Made by a program: the position numbers and the translations under genes
NCBI RefSeq assembly: GCF_009846885.1
Contig: NZ_WUWM01000004.1
Span: forward strand, 186,001-250,000
Direction: 5' to 3'
DNA length: 64,000 nt
From: Paenibacillus puerhi
Lineage (GTDB): Bacteria > Bacillota > Bacilli > Paenibacillales > NBRC-103111
Shown: piece after piece, positions 54,540 to 63,569 of the stretch
Position numbering within the stretch: the first letter of the stretch is position 1
How the letters are laid out: every line of letters starts with the position of its first letter
Notes under the pieces: generated by a model
Databases searched by the model: none
Seen by the model: the letters and a program-made list of their open reading frames with translations, nothing else
What the model was told of the DNA's origin: nothing

Positions 54540-56048
54540 TTAGTCAGCATGAACCGCCATCTCCTGAATGATCAGCCTGTTGCTGAGCTGCGGCTCGATT
54601 TGCTCCTGTTTTTTAATATAGTCCACGACGATATCTCTTTCAATCACGTACGTGTTCCGGATGTTCTCCCCTTTCATGAAGCCGGTGAAGCCATCCCCGC
54701 CCGCCAGCATAAAGGCATTCACAGCCACGCAGTAATACCGATCCTTCTCCAGCCTGCTTCCGTTGATGGTTGCTTCGATCACCCGTTCTCCGATGTCACG
54801 GGATGGGTCGATAACCAGAGTCACCCCCGACTGCTGTAGAACTCCGGATGTCATAGCGGCGCTCTGCTCCAGCAGATAGAGAAGGTTGTCCCCTCTCATG
54901 TCTATCTTATGAATCTCCGAATTAAACGGGATCACGTTCATCACATCCCCGAACGTAATATCTCCCTTGACGATATCCGCCCTTAACCCGCCGCCGACTT
55001 GAAAAGCAGCATCCGCATGCGTGTAGCTTCTTACCGCATCGGTAATCAGATTGCCGAGTGTCGACTCCTCGAAATAATTTCTCGTGAAGTTGCCGGTCGC
55101 GTAACCGATCTTCTGATCGATCAGCACCTTCAGCCGGTCGTCCCAATAAGCGACCCGGGCTTCAAGCTCGGGATCGGGCTCCATCTGCTCGGATAGGATC
55201 GGCTCCAGATGAGCGTTATAATCCACGATGGCTCTGGCATCCATATCAATCTTCAAGTTCAAATATCCGACCACCGTCCCGAGTCCCCGGGTAGAAATGA
55301 GCAGCGTGCCGGTCTTCTTCGCTACATAAGGCTGCTCGATCGACTTGTGACAGTGTCCCGCTATGAGCACATCGATGCCTTCTACCTGATTGATGATATG
55401 CACGTCTTCCTCAAAGTCCCTTTCGACGACCACTTCCCGGTCTTCCGTGCCTTGCTCGGCGGGAATCCCCTGATGCGCCAGCACCACGATCAAATCCACA
55501 TGCGGCTTCAGCAAATTAACGTATTCCTGAAGGACGGACTCCTGGCTTCTGAATTCCAGTTCGGTAATCTGATCCAGCGAAATGGTTTCATAGCCCGCTT
55601 TCTTCCCGTGGATGCCGATCACCCCGACCTTCACATCGCCCGCTTCCAGAATCTCGTAAGGCTTGGCAAACAGGATATTCGTGTTTTTATAAAAAATATT
55701 GGCCGACAGAAACGGAAATCTAGCCTGATACAGAAGCTGCTTCGTCTTTTGCCATCCATGGTCAAATTCATGATTCCCGATCGCCACCGCGTCGTAACCG
55801 ATACAGCTGAACAGGTCGACCGGAGCTTCGCCTTCCGTAAGCGTGCTGATCGGAGGACCTGTCAGGATATCTCCTGCATCGAGCAGGATCACATTCTCCT
55901 CCGAAGCTCGTATCTTCTTCACATAGCTCGCCAGATAAGCGGCGCCTCCCATCATCGGACTGCCCTCCACCCAGGTCGCTCTGACGGGTTTATCCTGAGC
56001 ATGAAAATCATTCGTATATAAAATAGTCAGTTCTTTGATTGTAGCCAT
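54540..56048 (-). CDS. 5'-nucleotidase / 2',3'-cyclic phosphodiesterase family, cytoplasmic
   Basis: 502 residues. Metallophosphatase domain (~1-290) with TNDFHAQ, LDAGDILTGPP, GNHEFDHG, LIVVLAHQG and AGHCHKS, the dinuclear metal ligands; then the C-terminal 5'-nucleotidase domain (~300-490) with NLITDAVRSY, GGGLRADIVKGDITFGDV and AVNAFMLAGGDGFTGF. Usually this family is exported; here there is no signal peptide, so it is predicted to act inside the cell or is exported another way. It would turn nucleotides into nucleosides. The unusual Phe in the first metal motif (NDFHA rather than NDxHG) is a small deviation. Confidence 0.87.
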   Translation of the reverse strand: MATIKELTILYTNDFHAQDKPVRATWVEGSPMMGGAAYLASYVKKIRASEENVILLDAGDILTGPPISTLTEGEAPVDLFSCIGYDAVAIGNHEFDHGWQKTKQLLYQARFPFLSANIFYKNTNILFAKPYEILEAGDVKVGVIGIHGKKAGYETISLDQITELEFRSQESVLQEYVNLLKPHVDLIVVLAHQGIPAEQGTEDREVVVERDFEEDVHIINQVEGIDVLIAGHCHKSIEQPYVAKKTGTLLISTRGLGTVVGYLNLKIDMDARAIVDYNAHLEPILSEQMEPDPELEARVAYWDDRLKVLIDQKIGYATGNFTRNYFEESTLGNLITDAVRSYTHADAAFQVGGGLRADIVKGDITFGDVMNVIPFNSEIHKIDMRGDNLLYLLEQSAAMTSGVLQQSGVTLVIDPSRDIGERVIEATINGSRLEKDRYYCVAVNAFMLAGGDGFTGFMKGENIRNTYVIERDIVVDYIKKQEQIEPQLSNRLIIQEMAVHAD

Positions 56049-56095
56049 AGTTTGTCCTCTCCCCAGCTCTACATATTTCGTTCACCTTCAAGTCC

Positions 56096-56932
56096 TTATT
56101 TAACGGAACCGGCCGACATGCCTTCAATAAACTGGCGCTGGAAAATCAGATACACCACGATACTTGGGATCATGCTGATGACCGTCCCGGCAAATATAAG
56201 CGAAAAGTTGGTTGCGTTCTCCCCGGTAAACGAATACAGCCCCAAGGAAAGCGTAAAGTTTTCATTGGATATGAGAAGAACCAACGGAGTAAGAAAATCG
56301 TTCCAGATGTTCATGAAGGTAAAAACTAGCAGCGCCACCACGCCCGGCTTGGCCAGCGGCAGCATGATCGAAAGATACGTTCGCCACTCCGTCGCGCCGT
56401 CCACCCACGCGGATTCGCGCAGCTCCTTGGGCACATCCTTAAAGGTGTTGCGCATCAGAAAGATCGAGAACGGCAGAGCCTCGGCTGCGGATACCAGCGT
56501 TACTCCGAGCAGACTGTCGACAAGCCCCATCGCCTTCAGTTGGTAGAAAACCGGAATGATCACCGCCTGCACAGGCAGCTGCATCCCTATCAAAAACAAA
56601 TAGAAAAGAAAGTCTCGGCCTTTGAAAGAAAAATGGGCAAACGCATACCCAGCGGGACAAGCGACAAGCCCTACCAAAATCATGCCCAAAACCGTAATAA
56701 AGGCACTGTTCAGAAAATAGGCTTTGAAATTCCCCAGCTCCCACGCCCCGATAAAATTGTCCCATTTCCACGAAGACGGCAAGGAAAACGGATGATTGAC
56801 GATCTCAAAATTCGATTTGAAGCTCCCTAGTACTGCCCAGAAAATAGGGGCGATCGTAAGCAGGAGCAGGAGTGTCAAAAAAATCAAAAGAATCAGCTGA
56901 GAGTTTCTCTGTATACTCCACCCGGATCGCAT
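56096..56932 (-). CDS. Sugar-type ABC transporter permease, MalG-like
   Basis: 278 residues with six membrane segments and the EAA loop EALPFSIFLMRNTFKDVPKELRESAWVDGATEWRTYLSIMLPLAKPG (E-x2-W-V-D-G variation of EAA---G). Belongs to the CUT1 carbohydrate uptake family. Its partner is the MalF-like permease 2 bases upstream. Together with the solute-binding protein it would form an importer; the ATPase must be elsewhere (a shared MsmX-type ATPase is the usual solution). The neighbourhood suggests nucleosides or nucleotides rather than a sugar; this is inference. Confidence 0.9.
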   Translation of the reverse strand: MRSGWSIQRNSQLILLIFLTLLLLLTIAPIFWAVLGSFKSNFEIVNHPFSLPSSWKWDNFIGAWELGNFKAYFLNSAFITVLGMILVGLVACPAGYAFAHFSFKGRDFLFYLFLIGMQLPVQAVIIPVFYQLKAMGLVDSLLGVTLVSAAEALPFSIFLMRNTFKDVPKELRESAWVDGATEWRTYLSIMLPLAKPGVVALLVFTFMNIWNDFLTPLVLLISNENFTLSLGLYSFTGENATNFSLIFAGTVISMIPSIVVYLIFQRQFIEGMSAGSVK

Positions 56933-56934
56933 GC

Positions 56935-57870
56935 TTATTCCCTCTTTTCCCTCAAGTAGTTAAACAGAAAGGTAAAGCTCATGACGATGATCCCGAGGAC
57001 CAGACTGCCCGCTGTCGCATAGCCGACTTTATTCATGCTGAATGCCGCTTTGTACACGTAGGTCGGCACGATCTCGCTCATGTAGAAGGGTCCGCCCTGG
57101 GTCATGATCCAGACGATGGCAAATCCTTTGAAGGCATAAATAACGACCATACTGACCACGACATTGATCGTATTGCTCAAGCTCGGAACGGTAATGTGCC
57201 AAAACTTGCCGATAGGTCCGGCTCCGTCAATATCCGCCGCTTCATAAACCGAATAGTCGACATTCTGCAGGCCGGCCAAGTACAGAATCATGTAGAGCCC
57301 GTAGAAGGCCCACGTGCTGGCCACGACCAGGGCCGGCAGCACGGTGAGCGGCTCGCCCAGCCAGTTATGCGTCAAGCTCTCCAGACCAAGCTTTCGCAAA
57401 ACTTCGTTGATCGGCCCGGCGTTCGGATCGTAAATCTTCGACCAAAGCACCCCGATAACGGCAAGGGAAAGCACGGACGGCAAATAAAAGCCCGCCCGGA
57501 AAAGCAGCTTCCCCTTCTTCACCTTACTGATGAGAATGGCCAAAAGTAAGGTCGGGATCACCACCAGGATAAGACTGAGCAGCACCCATATGAAGTTATG
57601 GGACAGCCCTTTCAAGAAAATCGGATCCTCGGCGAGACGGGTATAGTTGCCCATACCGACGAAGGTCATCGTCGAGGAGGAACCATCCCAATCAAATAAG
57701 CTAAGCTGCACGGCCTGAATCACGGGCCATAGCAGGAAGATCCCATACAGCAAAAATGAAGGCATCAGAAAGGAAGCGTAAACCAACCACTTTTTTCTGC
57801 TTCTCGCTCGCCGGTGACCGGCTCTTGCATGAGCAGCCAGTTCCGGCGCAGCCGCCGTTTTGCTCATCAT
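56935..57870 (-). CDS. Sugar-type ABC transporter permease, MalF-like
   Basis: 311 residues with six membrane segments: first at KKWLVYASFLMPSFLLYGIFLLWPVIQ. The EAA-like motif is in YEAADIDGAGPIGKFWHITVPSLSNT. It pairs with the MalG-like permease directly downstream (gap 2 bases). The basic N-terminal stretch (HRRARSRKKW) is usual in this family. Confidence 0.9.
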   Translation of the reverse strand: MMSKTAAAPELAAHARAGHRRARSRKKWLVYASFLMPSFLLYGIFLLWPVIQAVQLSLFDWDGSSSTMTFVGMGNYTRLAEDPIFLKGLSHNFIWVLLSLILVVIPTLLLAILISKVKKGKLLFRAGFYLPSVLSLAVIGVLWSKIYDPNAGPINEVLRKLGLESLTHNWLGEPLTVLPALVVASTWAFYGLYMILYLAGLQNVDYSVYEAADIDGAGPIGKFWHITVPSLSNTINVVVSMVVIYAFKGFAIVWIMTQGGPFYMSEIVPTYVYKAAFSMNKVGYATAGSLVLGIIVMSFTFLFNYLREKRE

Positions 57871-57973
57871 TGCATTCCCTCCTGTCTTTAAGCTCGGGGC
57901 CCGGGACCCGGGATACGGCCTATCCTATCCGGGCGTTCATCTCCCGGCGCTTCGAGCCCCGAACGAAAGAACC

Positions 57974-59323
57974 TTATTTTTTCGTTATTTTATAGCCGGC
58001 TGCGGTATCCTTGTCTTTGCCTGCCTGAATCTTATCGGCAGCCTCCTTAGGCGTCGTCAAGCCTCCGACAATGCCTTGGAGATTCTGGAAGTAGGCTTCC
58101 TTGGTTTCCGGGCCGATGAACACGGCAGGATTATAGCCCGAGCCTTGTTCAACCGCTTTCATCACTTGCTTCAGCAATTGGCCCGCCGGCTCTTGGGAAG
58201 CGGCGTTCTTCGAGACGAGAATATAGTTATAGGACGGGTCCGAGAGCACGACTTTGCTGAAGTCGGCGGATAGAACGAAGTTCATCCAGGTCATCGCCAA
58301 ATCCGTATGCTCCGCTTTCGCCGGAATAACCCATGTCGTGCCGAGACCGCTGGCCGGAGCGGAGGTTTGACCCTCAATGAAGGAAGGCAGCGTAAACGTG
58401 CCTAGGTTGTCTTCGACCTTGTTTTCGACCGCATCCACAATAATTTGCGAGCTATAGAATGCCATCGCCGTCTTTTTGTTCAGGAAGGAGAATTTGGCGT
58501 CAGCGGCAGTCAGCGAGATGGAGTCTTTGGAAATATAGCCATTCTTCACCCAATCGGCCAGCATCTCGATCGTTTTGGTGATTTCGGGACTGTTCCATTT
58601 CCCGTCTCCATACAACGTTTGCTCCATGGCTTGGCGTCCCGCCGCCGATTCCAGCATGGTCGAGAACATCCAGCTGATCGGGAACCGGTCACGCGCTCCG
58701 ACTGCGATAGGGGCAATCCCCGCCGCCTTCAGCTTGCTAAGCGCTGTCATGAATTCATCTTTGGTTGTCGGTACTTGAATGCCCTGTTTTTCAAATATAT
58801 CTTTATGGTAATATACCTGCATGGCGTCCATCGAATGAGGCAATTCGTATACCTTGTCATTACCGGACACGAGATTGTACGCAAACGGCTTAATTTTATC
58901 CTGCCAATTATTTTGCTTATAGGCCTCATTCATCGGCTGGATCAGGTTCGCATCGGCCAAAATTTTGACCCGGCCGGCCCCTGCATTGATAAGCAGAGCG
59001 TCAGGGGGAGTAACTCCCGATTGCAGCATCGTGGTGAGCTTTCCGTTCTCCACCTGCATATCTCCTGTGGTCAGATCGATCTTGATGTCGGGGTTCAATT
59101 CTTGAAATTTGGCAACCACATTCATCCATTGCTTTTTTTCAATATCGTTGAAATAATTAGGAATCATAAGTTTGAGCACTTTACCCTGATTCGCGGCGAC
59201 AGCTTCCTTCTTCTCACCGGCATCTCCTTTGCTGGCTGTGGAACCGGTAGGCGATTGGCAGCCCGATACGATAAGCGGTATGGTCATGGCTAGACTGATG
59301 AATAATTGGTTTCTCCATTTCAT
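57974..59323 (-). CDS. ABC transporter solute-binding lipoprotein
   Basis: 449 residues. Lipoprotein signal WRNQLFISLAMTIPLIVSGC, then a type-1 solute-binding fold: VLKLMIPNYFNDIEKKQW, LPHSMDAMQVYYHKDIFEKQGIQVPTT, WIPAKAEH-like VIPAKAEHTDLAMTWMNFVLS. It is the first gene of the transporter unit, divergent from the YesM-type kinase gene by 126 bases. ATG 59323 has GGGGAG 9 bases upstream; the TTG at 59332 is the longer option. It binds the ligand outside the cell; identity is not predictable from sequence, and the catabolic genes downstream point to a nucleotide or nucleoside. Confidence 0.9.
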   Translation of the reverse strand: MKWRNQLFISLAMTIPLIVSGCQSPTGSTASKGDAGEKKEAVAANQGKVLKLMIPNYFNDIEKKQWMNVVAKFQELNPDIKIDLTTGDMQVENGKLTTMLQSGVTPPDALLINAGAGRVKILADANLIQPMNEAYKQNNWQDKIKPFAYNLVSGNDKVYELPHSMDAMQVYYHKDIFEKQGIQVPTTKDEFMTALSKLKAAGIAPIAVGARDRFPISWMFSTMLESAAGRQAMEQTLYGDGKWNSPEITKTIEMLADWVKNGYISKDSISLTAADAKFSFLNKKTAMAFYSSQIIVDAVENKVEDNLGTFTLPSFIEGQTSAPASGLGTTWVIPAKAEHTDLAMTWMNFVLSADFSKVVLSDPSYNYILVSKNAASQEPAGQLLKQVMKAVEQGSGYNPAVFIGPETKEAYFQNLQGIVGGLTTPKEAADKIQAGKDKDTAAGYKITKK

Positions 59324-59448
59324 TTCATTCAACTCCCCTTGTTAGTAGCGCCGGCTTGGTATAAATATAAACCGCTTTCACGGTTAATAAAATGAGTCAA
59401 AACGGGGGAAAAGGTGTACAAACAGTGGGAAAGGAGAGGAAGCTTATC

Positions 59449-61224
59449 ATGAGCTCGAATGTTCGTTCCATCTTTTATAAACTGCTGGCTTCCTTTCTGG
59501 CGCTTTCGGTCATCCCCCTTATCTTGTCCAGCTGGCTGACGTACCATTACTTTGCCGAAGCCTTAACAGCTAAGCTGGATCAAGGCGCCACTTCGAGCAT
59601 GGAGCAGAAGGTTAAGACCATATCCTTATACATGAACGACCTGCAGCGGATGAAGCAATTGATATCGAACAATGCCACCGTTTCGGACTATTTGAAGAAC
59701 CGGGATGCGGACACCTATTTAACGTTTTTCTTTAAGCTCGACCCTTTATTTGACAGCATACAAGCGATCCGTCCCGAAAATGTCGGCATTACGCTGGTCA
59801 GTGATTTCGGTTATGTGTACAGCTACGGCTACCCCTTGAATCGAGATCATGCCGACTTTAACTCGTTCCGTTGGATGCCCGACATCATGAGCCTTACCTA
59901 TGCCCCGTACCTCACATCCGTTCATGACCGGCCTTACAGTGCGGAAAAAGGAAATCAGCGCGTGTTTTCCTATGTCCAGCGCCTATACAGCAATGACCTG
60001 AACTTCAAAGGAATCATGATCATTGATTTTAAACCGACTGTCTTTGACAGCTTATTCGGGAGCGGCTACACGCCCGGTAACGATCCGAGCCTTGCAGCCG
60101 CGGGAATGACAGTAACCGACCGCGATGGGAATGTGCTGTATCCTTCAGCCTCTCCGACATGGACTGCGGCTGACCGCATGCAGACAAGCAGCGGCCCCAT
60201 GAACAAGATCACGAACGCAGGTAAAACGTATTTGACCCTGCAGCGTCATGACGAGATAACCGATTGGACCATCACGACTTATTTCCCCGAAGAGGAACTC
60301 TACCGCCCGATTCGGAATCTCCAGACACTGGCCAGCCTTCTCATCTTAGTAAGCGTCCTGGTCTGTTTGTATGCTTCGTGGCTCATATCCAGGCGAATAT
60401 CCGAACCGATCAAGCAGCTGCTGACTTATATGCGGAGCGTGGGTCGGGGCGATTTTACGATGCAATTTTCCCTCCAACGCAAGGATGAGCTCGGCGCTCT
60501 TTCCTATGGTTTCAATCAAATGGTAGATAAACTTAAAGAGCTGATCGACATGGTCTACAAAGAACAGAATGAAAAACGCCGGGCCGAGATTACCGCCCTG
60601 CAATGGCAGATCAACCCTCACTTTCTGTACAACACCTTGGAGTCGATCAACTCTCTGGCGCGGAAAAAGAAAGAACATGAAATCAGCCGGATGATCGTGC
60701 TGCTCGGCAAATTATTCCGGGTCAATATCGGTACGTTCGAAGAATTTATTCCGCTGGACAAGGAACTGGAATACATCCGGTATTACCTGGAGATTCATAA
60801 GCTAAGGATGCCGGGGTTTTTGGAATATCAGGTAGACGTCGACGAAGAAGTGCTTCACTTATACACCATGAAATGGATTCTTCAACCTATTGTAGAGAAT
60901 GCGATTATACACGGCTTGGACCGGAGGAGCGCATGCGGGAAGATTGAAATAAGAGGCTGGCAGGAGGACGAGGATGTGTATCTGCAGGTCCGGGACCACG
61001 GCAATGGCATTCCTGCCGCCTTGCTCGAGGAAGTGCGGACCAACCTGGAATATCACTCGGAGGACTTGTCCAAATATAAAAGCAAAGTCGGGCTGTTTAA
61101 TGTGCAATCCCGAATCCGGCTTCAATTCGGCCCTTCGTACGGGCTTCACCTAGACAGCCATCCCGATCAAGGTACGGTCGTTACGATCAAATTGCCAAGG
61201 AGGGCTGAGCATGAAACAACATAA
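59449..61224 (+). CDS. YesM-type sensor histidine kinase
   Basis: 591 residues. Two membrane segments: ~8-32 and ~285-305, flanking an extracellular sensor domain (~33-280); HAMP (~305-358); the His_kinase domain with the phospho-acceptor His in QWQINPHFLYNTLESINSLA; and the ATPase domain with VENAIIHGLDRR and GNGIP, GVGLFN-like KVGLFNVQSRI. This is the YesM family, which in Paenibacillus and Bacillus controls adjacent sugar ABC transporter genes. ATG 59449 follows GGAGAGG. It overlaps the response regulator gene by 14 bases and is divergent from the solute-binding protein gene. Confidence 0.92.
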   Translation: MSSNVRSIFYKLLASFLALSVIPLILSSWLTYHYFAEALTAKLDQGATSSMEQKVKTISLYMNDLQRMKQLISNNATVSDYLKNRDADTYLTFFFKLDPLFDSIQAIRPENVGITLVSDFGYVYSYGYPLNRDHADFNSFRWMPDIMSLTYAPYLTSVHDRPYSAEKGNQRVFSYVQRLYSNDLNFKGIMIIDFKPTVFDSLFGSGYTPGNDPSLAAAGMTVTDRDGNVLYPSASPTWTAADRMQTSSGPMNKITNAGKTYLTLQRHDEITDWTITTYFPEEELYRPIRNLQTLASLLILVSVLVCLYASWLISRRISEPIKQLLTYMRSVGRGDFTMQFSLQRKDELGALSYGFNQMVDKLKELIDMVYKEQNEKRRAEITALQWQINPHFLYNTLESINSLARKKKEHEISRMIVLLGKLFRVNIGTFEEFIPLDKELEYIRYYLEIHKLRMPGFLEYQVDVDEEVLHLYTMKWILQPIVENAIIHGLDRRSACGKIEIRGWQEDEDVYLQVRDHGNGIPAALLEEVRTNLEYHSEDLSKYKSKVGLFNVQSRIRLQFGPSYGLHLDSHPDQGTVVTIKLPRRAEHETT

Positions 61225-61978
61225 GCTGTTGATCGTCGATGATGAATGGCTCATATCCGACAGTATCAGCTCCATGGAAGAATGGGGCGAGCGAAACATC
61301 GAGGTCGTAGGGACAGCGGCTACCGGCCGGGAAGCTTTAGCCTGGATCGATCGCGAGCCTGTCGATCTGGTCATCACCGATATCCGCATGCCTGACATGG
61401 ATGGTCTGGAGCTTCTTCAGCAGCTGTATGCCTCGAATCCGGATATTCAGGTTGTGATCATCAGCGGCTACGAGGAATTCTCCTACGCCCGTACCGCTTT
61501 GAAATATCAGGCAAGAGGCTATGTGCTGAAGCCGATCGATACGGATGAGCTGCTAGCGATCATCGACGGGATAATAGCTGACGAGGAGCGCCGCGAGTCT
61601 GCCCATGACGCTTCGTCCTCCGTGGAGGACGATGTCCCCGCCACCTATCATGAGCTTATCGTTACTAAAGCTATCGCCTACATGAAGTCGAATCTTCACA
61701 GGCCGGTCACCTTGAAGGAGGCTGCGGAAGAAGCCCATCTCACCCCTCATTACTTTGGGCAATTATTCAAAACGATAACCGGCCATTCTTTCATTGCCTA
61801 CTTAACGAATCTGCGTATGGAGAAAGCATGCGAGCTGCTAAAAGACCCGCTGTTACGCATATATGACATTGGCCTGCACGTCGGCTACAGCGATTCCAAA
61901 TACTTTACCAAAGTGTTCTGCAAAACTTACGGGCTGACCCCCAAGGAGTATAAACAAAGATTGGGGAAACAAGGATGA
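61211..61978 (+). CDS. YesN-type response regulator with AraC output domain
   Basis: 255 residues. Receiver domain (~1-120): VDDEWLI, phospho-acceptor Asp in DLVITDIRMPDMDGLELL and Lys in VLKPID. C-terminal AraC HTH (~155-252) with TLKEAAEEAHLTPHYFGQLFKTITGHSFIAYLTNLRMEKACELL and IYDIGLHVGYSDSKYFTKVFCKTYGLTPKEYKQ. It acts with the kinase before it (14-base overlap), and the divergent transporter operon is its expected target, activated when the kinase senses the ligand or its loaded binding protein. Confidence 0.93.
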   Translation: MKQHKLLIVDDEWLISDSISSMEEWGERNIEVVGTAATGREALAWIDREPVDLVITDIRMPDMDGLELLQQLYASNPDIQVVIISGYEEFSYARTALKYQARGYVLKPIDTDELLAIIDGIIADEERRESAHDASSSVEDDVPATYHELIVTKAIAYMKSNLHRPVTLKEAAEEAHLTPHYFGQLFKTITGHSFIAYLTNLRMEKACELLKDPLLRIYDIGLHVGYSDSKYFTKVFCKTYGLTPKEYKQRLGKQG

Positions 61979-62034
61979 GCCTCCTATAAACTCAGGACTT
62001 GGTGCTAACACAGAGAGGTACGCTCCCTATGGCA

Positions 62035-63129
62035 TCAAGCCCTCATCTCCGCCCATGGCTGGCGAGCCGATACGACCGTCTCTCCGGTTCTTATCGCCTG
62101 CTCCATCAGCATCCCGATATAGTGATCCTGCGACGCATCCGGGAGACCATAGAACTCGGGGCCGCCCGCGGCATAGACCGCCATCTTTTGCAAACAAGCC
62201 GCTATCGCGATTTCATCGTCGTATAACCTTGCAGGCATAAACGGATTTTCATATACCCAGCGTTCTCCTGCCATTATTCCTTTAAGGAAATAGCCCTCCG
62301 CGTTTTCATACTCGCCTTTGTTGATCCGCTTTAATTCCAGTTGGATCTGCGTGCAGGATGGGTCCTGTATGCTGATCCGGTTATCGAATATTTCCCCCCG
62401 CTCACCCCGGATACAGAGATGGTTCGATCGCGTCCATGACCGGTGCTGATCCTTGGTGAAGTCGTAGATCCCCAGCTTATCGCCAAAATCCAACCAGGCT
62501 AAGGCTCTCTCTGACTTGATTAATCGATCTTCCGTCGGCGGACCGCTCCGATTCGGGCCGGCCACCCAATCGGACTCGAATTTCATCCCGCGGATACTTA
62601 CGTTCTCGAATTGTACCCCCAGCATCTTCCGGATCAGGCTGACCGCATGATACAAGTGAGAGATAGACACGGTCACTTGATTAACGCTGCCTAACCGACC
62701 AGACTTGATGATGGCTTGGCGGGCTTCCTGTACCGGATGAAACTGATATTGCTCGGCGATCTGAATACGCGCCCCTTGAAGGGTGAGCCTGTCGTGGAGC
62801 CCAAGCAGACCGTCAAGATGAGGGGCCGGCGGAGTTTCCGCCAGAACGGGAACTCCCCGTTCCGCCAGCTCCAGCATTTCATCCATAGCTGACGAGGGAT
62901 TAATGGACAGGACAACGAAATCCGGCTGCTCCTTGTCCAGGAGCTGCTCCAGTGTCCGATAGGTTGCCACCTGCCATAAAGCCTCCATGGATCTGCCCTT
63001 CGTTTCGTCACGGACGACCATTCCGCTAACCCGAAATTGCTCGGGGAGAGCCTGTGCAATCCTCAAATAATACTGCGCACGAAATCCCCCGCCGCCTATT
63101 ATGCTAAAGGTTATGGGTTTGCCCAACAT
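62035..63129 (-). CDS. Gfo/Idh/MocA-family oxidoreductase
   Basis: 364 residues. Rossmann start ITFSIIGGGGFRAQYYLRIA, the E-x-P-like block AETPPAPHLDGLLGL (usually EKP), and HPVQEARQAI. It should oxidise or reduce a sugar or inositol-like alcohol with NAD(P). The EKP Lys, which is often catalytic, is not kept (AETPP), so either a different residue serves or the activity differs. ATG 63129 has AAGGCGG upstream. It lies convergent with the YesN-type gene, so a link to the scavenging unit is only positional. Confidence 0.82.
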   Translation of the reverse strand: MLGKPITFSIIGGGGFRAQYYLRIAQALPEQFRVSGMVVRDETKGRSMEALWQVATYRTLEQLLDKEQPDFVVLSINPSSAMDEMLELAERGVPVLAETPPAPHLDGLLGLHDRLTLQGARIQIAEQYQFHPVQEARQAIIKSGRLGSVNQVTVSISHLYHAVSLIRKMLGVQFENVSIRGMKFESDWVAGPNRSGPPTEDRLIKSERALAWLDFGDKLGIYDFTKDQHRSWTRSNHLCIRGERGEIFDNRISIQDPSCTQIQLELKRINKGEYENAEGYFLKGIMAGERWVYENPFMPARLYDDEIAIAACLQKMAVYAAGGPEFYGLPDASQDHYIGMLMEQAIRTGETVVSARQPWAEMRA

Positions 63130-63238
63130 GAACACCGCCTTGTCTGTCGTAGGAGAGACACAAACTTTGAATCTTTCATTTACCATACTATAATTGGAAC
63201 TAGCTATCGAGTTTCATATTGCCTATGAAGGAGACATT

Positions 63239-63544
63239 ATGTTAAAGACGTCGATTGGAAAGCTTCGTTTTGCCGGGATTTGTGACGGGCTCTCGCTGCT
63301 GGTACTGTTATTTATCGCTATGCCTCTGAAGTATGGGCTTGGGATCCCTGAAGCGGTCCGCATTGTAGGAACCATACACGGGGGAATCTTTGCCGCTTAT
63401 ATCCTGTGCATCCTTTACGTAACCTTGAAGGTACGCTGGAATTTGATTTGGAGCGTACTCGCAGCTGCAGCCGCTTTTGTCCCGTTCGCCAACTTTTTCC
63501 TCGATCGCAAGCTAGTGCAGCTGGAGCAGCGTTATGAGCCGTAA
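63239..63544 (+). CDS. DUF3817 family membrane protein
   Basis: 101 residues with three hydrophobic segments: GICDGLSLLVLLFIAMPLKY, GTIHGGIFAAYILCILYV and IWSVLAAAAAFVPFANFFLDR. The pattern RFAGICDGLSLLVLLFIAMPLKY-x-EAVRIVGxxHG, and the ending NFFLDRKL, are typical of DUF3817 (YdzA-like) proteins. Function unknown. ATG 63239 follows AAGGAG by 5 bases. Confidence 0.88.
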   Translation: MLKTSIGKLRFAGICDGLSLLVLLFIAMPLKYGLGIPEAVRIVGTIHGGIFAAYILCILYVTLKVRWNLIWSVLAAAAAFVPFANFFLDRKLVQLEQRYEP

Positions 63545-63569
63545 GCTTACGGCTCCCGCTTCTTCCGGG

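Noticed and set aside
57880-57965. GC-rich dyad (CCCGGG repeats) between the binding protein and the MalF-like gene
   Set aside because: It lies within an operon and the arms match only in part; could limit readthrough, but the evidence is too thin for a terminator call.
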